This document shows, piece after piece, positions 43,276-50,976 of a stretch of 64,000 nucleotides of DNA. This DNA is from Hyphomicrobium sp. (GTDB lineage: Bacteria; Pseudomonadota; Alphaproteobacteria; Rhizobiales; Hyphomicrobiaceae): contig JABFRT010000010.1 in the NCBI GenBank assembly GCA_013141015.1, forward strand, positions 1 to 64,000. The letters run 5' to 3'. The position numbers and the translations under genes are program-made. Positions within the stretch are counted from its first letter, which is position 1. Each line of letters starts with the position of its first letter. A model generated the notes under the pieces. The model worked only from the letters and a program-made list of their open reading frames with translations, searched no databases and was not told where the DNA came from.

Positions 43276-43737
43276 ATGATTTTGCGACGCGCTGCGGCAA
43301 CTGTCGTCATACTCAGCACCACACTTGCCGGGTGCTCGGCGTCGAACCCGCCAAGCCTGTCGGAGGCTGCAAAGCCGTCTGCCGTTGGCACCACGCCGAC
43401 TCTCGATAACGCCACCCGCGCCAGCCCTGTCGTTGCGGCGCGGCCAGCGCGGGTCTACGTGATGACCTCTGTCGATGCCGCCTGCCGGTCATTGGACGCG
43501 CCTGAAATCACGATCACGCGCCCGCCCACCAAAGGCGACGTTTCGTTCAAGCCGGGCCAGCAAACAACGCTTGCCGCAACGGCTAAGGGCACTTGTATTG
43601 GCCGCACAGCAACGGGTACTGGAATTTACTATACGGCGCGTGCCGGACACACGGGCATAGATCAGTTCGCAATTGAGGCGAGAGCCGCCACCGGCGAAGT
43701 TGCAACGCGCGTCTTTGAAGTCAAAATTTCCGAATAA
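43276..43737 (+). CDS. Small hypothetical lipoprotein
   Basis: A 153-residue protein with a lipoprotein signal; the lipobox is LAGC near residue 20 (STTLAGCSAS). The rest is a Pro/Thr/Ala-rich linker followed by a compact beta-rich domain with two Cys (AACRSLDAPEI and GTCIGRTATG), perhaps a disulfide, ending in a Cadherin-like IDQFAIEARAATGEV segment. No family function is recognised. It lies between the two polyamine genes, possibly by chance. Confidence 0.7.
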   Translation: MILRRAAATVVILSTTLAGCSASNPPSLSEAAKPSAVGTTPTLDNATRASPVVAARPARVYVMTSVDAACRSLDAPEITITRPPTKGDVSFKPGQQTTLAATAKGTCIGRTATGTGIYYTARAGHTGIDQFAIEARAATGEVATRVFEVKISE

Positions 43738-43900
43738 GCATCAGCATTTGGCGCGGCTTAGCGCCACCGCACCCCTTCCGTCGACAGCCCGGTGATGCCA
43801 TATAACCGCAACCGGCAGCGGGCGCTGACGTGCGGCGATAGCGCTGCGTGTTTGATCACCCGCCCGGCCATTGCTTTTGCCGACAGGATCACGCCCCTCC

Positions 43901-45067
43901 ATGACAATGCACGCGCCAAAACTGCCGGCCAACATCGCGACGCCCGCCTATGTTCTCGATGAGGCGGCGCTGAAGAGGAACATGAGCGTCGCCGCCCGCA
44001 TCAAGTCAGAAGCAGGCTGTAAAATTCTGCTCGCGACCAAAGCGTTCTCGCTGCCGGCCGCGTTCCCGTTGATGCGCGACACACTCGATGGCACGACTGC
44101 CAGCGGAGAATACGAAGCGCGGATGGGGCACGAGGAATTCGGCAAAGAGGTCCACGTCTATTCACCAGCCTTCTTCCCGGGTGAAGTCGAGCGGCTGACC
44201 AAAATCGCCAAGCACATCTATTTCAATTCGGCAGAACAGGTCCGCCGTTACCTGCCGGTGGTAAAGAAAGCTCCCGGCGTCAAAATCGGCTTGCGCATCA
44301 ATCCCGGCTATAGCCAGGCAACGCTCGGCGGGCCGCTCTACGACCCGTGCGCGCCATTTTCGCGCTTTGGCGCCACACGCGACACGCTCGATGATGTGCC
44401 ATGGGACGAGGTGTCGATCTTGCACGCACACGCACTTTGCGAAGCCCGGCACACCGGATCTGCCGGCCTCATAGAACACGTCGCGAAAAACTTCGCCCCC
44501 TACATCCGAAAAGTGGACGCCGTCAATTTCGGCGGCGGGCATTTCATCAACAAGCCCGGTTACGACGTTGATGCGTTGATCAGGGCGATCAAAGCATTCC
44601 GCGCTGAATTCAAGGTAGAGGTCATTTTGGAGCCGGGTGCGGGCTTGGTTGTCGATACCGGCTATCTGGTCGCCAGCGTGATTGGCATTCATCGCAACGA
44701 AAAAGATATCGCTATTCTCGATGCGTCCGCCTCGACGCACATGCCCGATGTGCTCGAAGTGCCCTACACGCCGCATATCATCGGCGCAGACATCGTCGAG
44801 CCCGGCACCGCGCCGGCCAGGAAGCACAGCTACATCCTCGGCGGCAAGACCTGCATGACCGGAGATATCATCGGCGAATACGCGTTCAATAAACCGCTTT
44901 CAGTCGGCGATCACGTCATCTTTACCGACATGATGCAGTACTCGTTTGTGAAGAATAATACTTTCAACGGTGTGCCGCTGCCGGATCTTGCGGTTTTAAA
45001 CACAGATGGCACTTACAAAGTTCTGCGGTCGTTCGGCTATGACGAGTTCCGCCGGCGGCTCGGTTAA
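43901..45067 (+). CDS. nspC: Carboxynorspermidine decarboxylase
   Basis: A 388-residue PLP-dependent decarboxylase of the alanine-racemase fold III. Lys47 in LLATKAFS binds PLP; FGGGHFINKPGYD and LEPGAGLVV are cofactor-binding segments, and GGKTCMTGDIIGEY carries the substrate-side Cys and Asp. It forms norspermidine or spermidine from the carboxy precursor made by the synthase at 41976. The ATG at 43901 gives the usual N-terminus (TPAYVLDEAAL); the frame is open ten codons further upstream. Confidence 0.93.
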   Translation: MTMHAPKLPANIATPAYVLDEAALKRNMSVAARIKSEAGCKILLATKAFSLPAAFPLMRDTLDGTTASGEYEARMGHEEFGKEVHVYSPAFFPGEVERLTKIAKHIYFNSAEQVRRYLPVVKKAPGVKIGLRINPGYSQATLGGPLYDPCAPFSRFGATRDTLDDVPWDEVSILHAHALCEARHTGSAGLIEHVAKNFAPYIRKVDAVNFGGGHFINKPGYDVDALIRAIKAFRAEFKVEVILEPGAGLVVDTGYLVASVIGIHRNEKDIAILDASASTHMPDVLEVPYTPHIIGADIVEPGTAPARKHSYILGGKTCMTGDIIGEYAFNKPLSVGDHVIFTDMMQYSFVKNNTFNGVPLPDLAVLNTDGTYKVLRSFGYDEFRRRLG

Positions 45068-45148
45068 CCGCCGCTTCGTGCCACACTTTTGAACCCGCTT
45101 CTCAACACCATATCTCTAATATCCCCGTAATTTGAACCGAATGCACAC

Positions 45149-47797
45149 ATGAAACCTGAAACTCCGCGTCCCGTATATTTGGCGGAATACACACCGCCCC
45201 CGTACTTGATCAGCAAGGTCGATCTTTCGATTTCGCTTGATCCGGCGCGCACGCAGGTCAAAGCGAAATTCATGGTCAGCCGGAACCCCAAATCGAATGG
45301 GCCAATTGCGCTAAGGCTTGACGGTGAATTTCTGGAACTCGTCCAGCTTGCGATCAACGGCGTCGAACTTTCCATAAGCGCTTACGACATGGATGAAACC
45401 GGTATCACCATTCATGCGCCGCCGCCGCAGCCGTTTACAATCAACGTCACAACCTTCGTCAATCCCCAAGCCAACACGGCATTGCAGGGAATCTATTTGT
45501 CGCGCGGTGTCTACTGCTCACAGTGCGAAGCGCAGGGCTTCCGCCGTATCACATTCTTCATTGATCGCCCCGATGTCTTGTCGGTATATACCGTTCGTCT
45601 TGAAGCCGATCTCAAAAGCGCGCCGGTCCTGCTTGCCAACGGCAACCCAACTGAGCGCGGCACGCTTGCCGGCGGCCAGCGCCACTACGCTGTGTGGCAC
45701 GATCCCCATCCCAAGCCGTCATATCTGTTCGCCATCGTCGGCGGTGATCTCGCGCCCGTGTCATCCAATTTCCGGACAGTGTCGGGCCGCAAGGTAGACC
45801 TGAGGATCTACGTCGAACACGGCAAAGAGAGCCGCGCCCATTGGGCCATGGACAGCCTCAAGCGCTCAATGACCTGGGATGAACAGCGCTTTGGCCGCGA
45901 ATACGATCTCGACGTGTTCAACATTGTCGCCGTATCCGATTTCAACATGGGTGCGATGGAGAACAAGGGCCTCAACATCTTCAACGACCGGCTGATCTTG
46001 GCGTCCTCGGATACTGCGACCGATGGCAATTACGAAGCCATCGAAAGTGTCGTCGCGCATGAGTATTTCCACAACTGGACAGGCAACCGCATCACTTGCC
46101 GTGATTGGTTCCAGCTGTGCCTCAAGGAAGGTCTGACAGTCTATCGCGATCAGGAATTCTCAAGCGACGAACGTTCGCGCACCGTACAAAGAATTTCCGA
46201 TGTGCGGCAACTGCAAGCGCTGCAATTTCCGGAAGATCAAGGTCCGCTGGCCCATCCGGTCCGTCCGGAAAGCTATATCGAAATCAACAATTTTTATACG
46301 CCCACGGTTTATGAAAAGGGCGCTGAACTCGTGCGCATGATCGAGACCATTCTAGGTCCCGTTCTCTTCCGCGCCGGTATGGATCTATATTTCGAGCGCC
46401 ATGACGGCGATGCGGCAACAATCGAAGATTTCCTCAAATGCTTTGAAGACGCCAGCGGCCAGTCACTCGCCCACTTCAAGCTTTGGTATTCTCAATCGGG
46501 TACGCCCGAACTCGTTTGCGAATTCCGCCACGATCCGCTGAGCAAAACCGCTGAACTGATTGTCCATCAGAACGTGCGCCCAACAACCGCGCAGCCGGAA
46601 AAGCAGCCGTTGTTCATTCCGCTGCGGCTTGGACTACTCGGCGGTAACGGTCAGGATCTCGATCTCGAACTGTCGTCCGGCAAAATGCTCCGCCCTGGTG
46701 TGATCGCCATTACCGAGCGCACCCAATCCTTCACCTTCAAGAATGTCGCTGCGCGGCCCGTGCCCTCGCTGCTGCGCGGTTTCTCAGCCCCCGTCAACGT
46801 CACCATAGACTTGCCCGACGCAGACCTTGCATTTCTGATGCGCCACGACGGTGACTTGTTCAACCGTTGGAAAGCGGCCAACCGTTTTGCTACACGCACA
46901 ATCCTCAATGTATTGTCGAATGCGGCACCCGCAGCCATCGGCGCCTGCGCTGACCGTTACGCGGCAGCACTCGGCGCTGCGCTTGAAAACACCCGCGTTG
47001 ACGACGCCTACAAAGCCGAGTTGCTCAAACTCCCCTCGGTTTCGGATATCGCGCGCGAGAAGGGTAGCGCCGTCGATCACGCAGCGATCCATCAAGCGCA
47101 TCGCGCGGTAAGCCGGCAGATTGCCGCGCGCTTAGCAGCTCCGCTCGAAGCGATCTACACGTCGGCAAGCACCTCGCGCCCCTACACGCCGGACGCTGTC
47201 AGCGCCGGCCGCCGGGCGCTGCGCAACGCGGCGTTGACGTTGCTGACCAGCCGCGAGACGGCTGCTGACTATGCGCGCCTTGAAAATCACTTTTCATCCG
47301 CGACCAATATGACCGACCAAGCTCACGCACTTGCACTGTTGGCTGGCAGCGATATCCCGGCGCGCGAGAAGGCGCTCAAAACGTTCTTCGAACGCTGGCA
47401 ACACGACCACCTGGTCATCGACATGTGGTTTGCGGTTCAGGCCCAATCGCCGCTCGATGTGACACTCGACACAGTGCGCGGCCTGACCCGCCATCCGCTA
47501 TTTAAGCTTGCAACGCCAAACAAAGTGCGCGCGCTCGTCGGCTCGTTTGCGATGTCAAACCCTCTGCAATTCAACCGCCCCGACGGTGCCGGTTATGCGT
47601 TTGCCGCTGATACCGTGCTTGACGTCGATAAGCTCAATCCCCAGGTCGCGGCCCGCCTGCTCGGTGCCTTCCGCAGCTACCGGTCGCTGGAACCCGCACG
47701 CCTCGCGCTTGCAACTGCGGTTCTCAAAAAAGTTGCAGCCACGCCTAACATTTCCCGCGATCTCGGCGAGATCGCCATGCGCATGATTGAAGATTAG
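45149..47797 (+). CDS. pepN: Aminopeptidase N
   Basis: An 882-residue M1-family zinc aminopeptidase. GAMEN substrate motif at residues 268-272 (MGAMENKG); zinc site HEYFH at 304-308 with the third ligand Glu327 (LKEGLTVYRDQEF). The C-terminal DUF3458 helical domain follows. There is no signal peptide, so it acts in the cytosol on peptides. Length matches Escherichia coli PepN. It begins about 80 bases after nspC. Confidence 0.97.
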   Translation: MKPETPRPVYLAEYTPPPYLISKVDLSISLDPARTQVKAKFMVSRNPKSNGPIALRLDGEFLELVQLAINGVELSISAYDMDETGITIHAPPPQPFTINVTTFVNPQANTALQGIYLSRGVYCSQCEAQGFRRITFFIDRPDVLSVYTVRLEADLKSAPVLLANGNPTERGTLAGGQRHYAVWHDPHPKPSYLFAIVGGDLAPVSSNFRTVSGRKVDLRIYVEHGKESRAHWAMDSLKRSMTWDEQRFGREYDLDVFNIVAVSDFNMGAMENKGLNIFNDRLILASSDTATDGNYEAIESVVAHEYFHNWTGNRITCRDWFQLCLKEGLTVYRDQEFSSDERSRTVQRISDVRQLQALQFPEDQGPLAHPVRPESYIEINNFYTPTVYEKGAELVRMIETILGPVLFRAGMDLYFERHDGDAATIEDFLKCFEDASGQSLAHFKLWYSQSGTPELVCEFRHDPLSKTAELIVHQNVRPTTAQPEKQPLFIPLRLGLLGGNGQDLDLELSSGKMLRPGVIAITERTQSFTFKNVAARPVPSLLRGFSAPVNVTIDLPDADLAFLMRHDGDLFNRWKAANRFATRTILNVLSNAAPAAIGACADRYAAALGAALENTRVDDAYKAELLKLPSVSDIAREKGSAVDHAAIHQAHRAVSRQIAARLAAPLEAIYTSASTSRPYTPDAVSAGRRALRNAALTLLTSRETAADYARLENHFSSATNMTDQAHALALLAGSDIPAREKALKTFFERWQHDHLVIDMWFAVQAQSPLDVTLDTVRGLTRHPLFKLATPNKVRALVGSFAMSNPLQFNRPDGAGYAFAADTVLDVDKLNPQVAARLLGAFRSYRSLEPARLALATAVLKKVAATPNISRDLGEIAMRMIED

Positions 47798-48018
47798 AAA
47801 ATCCAGGTTTTTTGGCATTAATTTTCGAGAATGAAGTGCGGCGGAATTAACCTTTGCGCCGTTTGCCTCAATTCAACCTAAATCTTTTTGGCGTGGCCAT
47901 TATTCTCCCTCGACAGGTGAGTCGCAAATCAGCGAGTCTGATTCTCACGAACACGACAGAGCGCGTTTCTTGCTCTGCGCGCGGGGGCGCAAACTTTACA
48001 TTTTGGGGATGTTATACG

Positions 48019-49086
48019 ATGGCGTGGACTTGGTCCGCCCCTCAACGGGGAGCTGTTGCTGGCGCAGCGTTTGTGTCGAGCGGCCAACGCCTCATCCAGC
48101 GCACAACGGCTGGGCTAAGCCGGGGTGACGCTACGCGCGGCCTCAGCATCGGTTTTGCAGCCTTCTTGACGGTTGCCGGCGCCGCCGCACCAACCCTTTC
48201 GCCGGACGCGATGACCGCGCTGCTTTTCCTCAGTGGCGCGGCCATTGTGCTCTTCGCAGCCGTCGCTCCGTCCCAGGTAAACTCTATCCAGCCGCTGCTT
48301 ACCGAAACCGAAAACTGCAATCTTTCACTAAATATCGAAGCCTCACAGTCAACAGCCGCCTGCCTTGAAGAATTGCTGGCTTCTCGCAACGCGGCATCCG
48401 CCTGTGATCGCGCCGCCTTCGCCCGCCTCACCGCTCATATGAGCCACGAACTGCGCACGCCGCTGAACGCGATCCTTGGTTTTTCTGAAATGATGTCCAA
48501 TGAAGTGTTCGGCCCACTCGGCTCCGCTTCATATGCCGGCTATGCCCGCGACATCCATATGAGCGGCATCAGTCTTTTGAAATCTGCCGACGATGCGCTG
48601 GCCATCACTTCTCTGCTGACCGCGCCGGACCACCAGCACCGCTCATCTACAACCGCCGCAGCACAGGCCACGGCCGACGCCGTCGCCTTTCACGCTCAGG
48701 GCTTTGCGGCGCGCGGCATCACCGCCTGCTGCACCGTTGATGAAACGGCCGAGGTTGTTGCGGCCCCTCAGGCCGTCCGGCAATTGATGATCAATCTGAT
48801 GGCTGATGCCGCGGACCGGGTCTCGCATGGCGCAGCGCTGTCGATCGCGTCGCGCACCACAGACGACACTGTAGAATTGCTGATCACGGTTGCCGGCCGC
48901 ACGGCAGCACGGGCGCCTGCTGGCGAAAGCTTCTCGATGATGCTGGCGCGCACGCTCGCTGAATTGTCGGGCGCAACCCTCATCGCTGACCGGCCTGTCG
49001 CAACGGACGCCGGTGAATGGCACATTGCCGTCCGGTTCCTGCGCGCAAGCCAAAACGACTTCTTTGGCGCGTCATCGCATCATTGA
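48019..49086 (+). CDS. Sensor histidine kinase with degenerate ATPase domain
   Basis: About 355 residues. Two membrane segments near residues 45-75 (IGFAAFLTVAGAAAP and LLFLSGAAIVLFAAVA), then a canonical HisKA domain (FARLTAHMSHELRTPLNAIL; phospho-His in SHELRTP) and a C-terminal ATPase-like domain. The N box is altered (LMINLMADAADRVS), and the G1 and G2 boxes are not recognisable. It may be unable to bind ATP and act as a phosphatase or as a phosphotransfer partner. The ATG at 48019 is chosen because upstream sequence has no coding character. Confidence 0.75.
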   Translation: MAWTWSAPQRGAVAGAAFVSSGQRLIQRTTAGLSRGDATRGLSIGFAAFLTVAGAAAPTLSPDAMTALLFLSGAAIVLFAAVAPSQVNSIQPLLTETENCNLSLNIEASQSTAACLEELLASRNAASACDRAAFARLTAHMSHELRTPLNAILGFSEMMSNEVFGPLGSASYAGYARDIHMSGISLLKSADDALAITSLLTAPDHQHRSSTTAAAQATADAVAFHAQGFAARGITACCTVDETAEVVAAPQAVRQLMINLMADAADRVSHGAALSIASRTTDDTVELLITVAGRTAARAPAGESFSMMLARTLAELSGATLIADRPVATDAGEWHIAVRFLRASQNDFFGASSHH

Positions 49087-49117
49087 CCGGGCCGCCTTCT
49101 GCACTACTCCGTCTCTT

Positions 49118-49681
49118 TCAATCCTTGTCGCCGGCTTTGCCATCCTCACGGCCACCACGGCCAGAACCGTCGTGACGCCCAGATCCATCGTGGCGTCCGT
49201 GACGGCCGAAAATATGCGGCCGGCGTTTCTCACGCCATCCCTGCAGCTTGACGCGCTCTTCGGGCGTGAGTTTCGCCGCCGTATCGGCGAGCGACGCGGC
49301 AATCGCCGCTTTGAAACGCCCTTCGGCCTCGGTCAGGCGATCCATCGCCGCCTTATACTTGTCTTTGTCGAACGGCTCTGCCGTCAAAACCGTATTGGCT
49401 TCGCTCCACGCATCCTTTACGGTGCGGCGCAGCGGTCTGATCGCTTCACGCGCCGCCGCAATATCGTCACTTACAAGCTTCTGCCGGTCGTCCGGAAGTT
49501 GACGCACAAAGCCGAGCAGGCCGGCATCATCGCCACGGTGTCCATCGGGACCGTGGCTGTGATGCCAGAAGGCCCGCGCCGACGCCCCGATAAATAAAAG
49601 GTTCAAAGCCAGCGAGGCAATCAAGCCTGCTTTGATCCAGCTGGAGCGGTCTTTTGGCGTACCACCGGTATCCGTCGTCAT
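49118..49681 (-). CDS. Periplasmic heavy-metal sensor, CpxP/CnrX-like
   Basis: A 187-residue protein with one N-terminal membrane anchor (WIKAGLIASLALNLLFIGASA) and an all-helical periplasmic domain of the Metal_resist (CpxP/Spy/CnrX-like) type (LPDDRQKLVSDDIAAAREAI, MDRLTEAEGRFKAAI, LTPEERVKLQGW). The C-terminus is rich in His, Gly, Asp and Arg and could bind metals. It is the last gene of a sigma/anti-sigma/sensor operon and overlaps the preceding gene by four bases. Confidence 0.82.
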   Translation of the reverse strand: MTTDTGGTPKDRSSWIKAGLIASLALNLLFIGASARAFWHHSHGPDGHRGDDAGLLGFVRQLPDDRQKLVSDDIAAAREAIRPLRRTVKDAWSEANTVLTAEPFDKDKYKAAMDRLTEAEGRFKAAIAASLADTAAKLTPEERVKLQGWREKRRPHIFGRHGRHDGSGRHDGSGRGGREDGKAGDKD

Positions 49682-50178
49682 AGCAAGTCCTCATCCAAGA
49701 GACTGTCGGCACCGTCGCTTTGCGCGACCTGCTGAGCGGCGGCACTATTTGTAACAGTGCCCTCGATCATGGCATTGGCTAAGCTGCCAACCGTCGTGTT
49801 CTGCCCGGCAAAAATACCAAGCACCAGCGACGCTGCGAGTGCGGCAACTGACGCCGCATTGGCGCGCACGCTGCCAAAATGCGGCCGCACGGCCGGCACA
49901 GCTCTATCCGCAACCATCCGCGGGTGATGCGACGCGCGCGCCACGATCCGCTCAAGCAGATCGGCTTGGCGTGCGTCACTCAACTTCGGCGCAAAGCCAA
50001 GCACCTTGTCGAGCGCTTGAGCCTCAGCCACAAGACGCTTCGCCGTAGCGTTCGACGCGGCGAACGCCGTCAGCCGTGCCTGCACACGCGGCGGCCAACG
50101 CGAAGCGTCCGCGCCATACGTGTCGAGCGTCGCGCCAAGCAGTTCAAGGGTCTCTCCCTGATCTCGAGCTTCACTCAT
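49678..50178 (-). CDS. Putative membrane anti-sigma factor
   Basis: A 166-residue protein with an N-terminal cytoplasmic helical part (LELLGATLDTYGADASRWPP) and one membrane segment near residues 110-130 (AASVAALAASLVLGIFAGQ). It lies one base after the stop of the ECF sigma gene. The ATG at 50178 has GGAGG about eight bases upstream, which decides against the start at 50208. No zinc-binding motif is seen. By context it is the anti-sigma factor, linked to the CpxP-like sensor encoded next. Confidence 0.75.
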   Translation of the reverse strand: MSEARDQGETLELLGATLDTYGADASRWPPRVQARLTAFAASNATAKRLVAEAQALDKVLGFAPKLSDARQADLLERIVARASHHPRMVADRAVPAVRPHFGSVRANAASVAALAASLVLGIFAGQNTTVGSLANAMIEGTVTNSAAAQQVAQSDGADSLLDEDLL

Positions 50179-50179
50179 T

Positions 50180-50827
50180 TCAAACGCCTCCGAATTCGTC
50201 AGGTTCATCCTGCACCAGCATGGCTTTCCATTCGCCCTGCAATTCTGCCTTCAGTGCCCGTCGCGCACGCCCAAGCAGCGACTCGACGGCTTCGTCCGAA
50301 ATACCCATTGCCGTTCCCACTTCACTCTGGCTCATGCCTTCGTAGTGGAACAGCGTCAGCGCCAGTCTTTGGCGCTCGGGTAACTTTTTCAGCGCCTGAT
50401 CAACGCGGCGCTGCAAATCCTTTTGCTCCAGCGAGGTTTGCTGGCGTGGCGCTTCCGCTTGTTCGGGGAGCTCCTCCACAACCGTTAGCCTCTGCCGCCC
50501 GCGCACCCGGTCGATGCACAGGTTCGATACCACCCGGCGCAACCACGGCTTGACGCCATGCGTGCCGACCTCAAGTGTCGCGCCCGCCCGCCACAACCGC
50601 AGGAACGCTTCCTGCGCCACGTCCTCGGCCTCCGCATCGTCGCGCAACATGCGCCGCGCGATACCTGTCACCGCCGCCAGGTGCCGCTCGGTCAACGTGC
50701 GGAATGCCAACGCGTCACCGCTGGCCGAGCGCGCGACCAACCCGGTCTCATCGCTCGATTCCTGCGGCGCTGGCGCGAGACCAGAAGCGCTTTCCAAACG
50801 TGACGTTGCCACCGCACCCCTCGGCAT
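50180..50827 (-). CDS. ECF RNA polymerase sigma factor
   Basis: A 215-residue ECF sigma factor. Region 2: LTERHLAAVTGIARRMLRDD and EDVAQEAFLRLWRAG; region 4: LPERQRLALTLFHYEGMSQS and ISDEAVESLLGRARRALKAE. The N-terminal 30 residues (MPRGAVATSRLESASG) are extra and may not all be translated. It heads an operon with a putative membrane anti-sigma factor and a CpxP/CnrX-like periplasmic protein, the arrangement of metal or envelope-stress systems such as cnrYXH. Confidence 0.9.
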   Translation of the reverse strand: MPRGAVATSRLESASGLAPAPQESSDETGLVARSASGDALAFRTLTERHLAAVTGIARRMLRDDAEAEDVAQEAFLRLWRAGATLEVGTHGVKPWLRRVVSNLCIDRVRGRQRLTVVEELPEQAEAPRQQTSLEQKDLQRRVDQALKKLPERQRLALTLFHYEGMSQSEVGTAMGISDEAVESLLGRARRALKAELQGEWKAMLVQDEPDEFGGV

Positions 50828-50976
50828 GTTGCGCGTCCAGTTATCACCCCGGGCTCAATGCCGGGTGCTTCCCGGTAACGGCCGGGAGACTATTTTGCCG
50901 GTTGGCGCCGTCGTCAATCCATCGTCTCTGAATGTTCAACGAGCGGCCCAGCAAATTCCGTCGTTTTGCCCACTGC

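Noticed and set aside
41916-43415. 499-residue open frame on the minus strand
   Set aside because: Antisense to the carboxynorspermidine synthase gene, which has clear family motifs; no motif on this strand.
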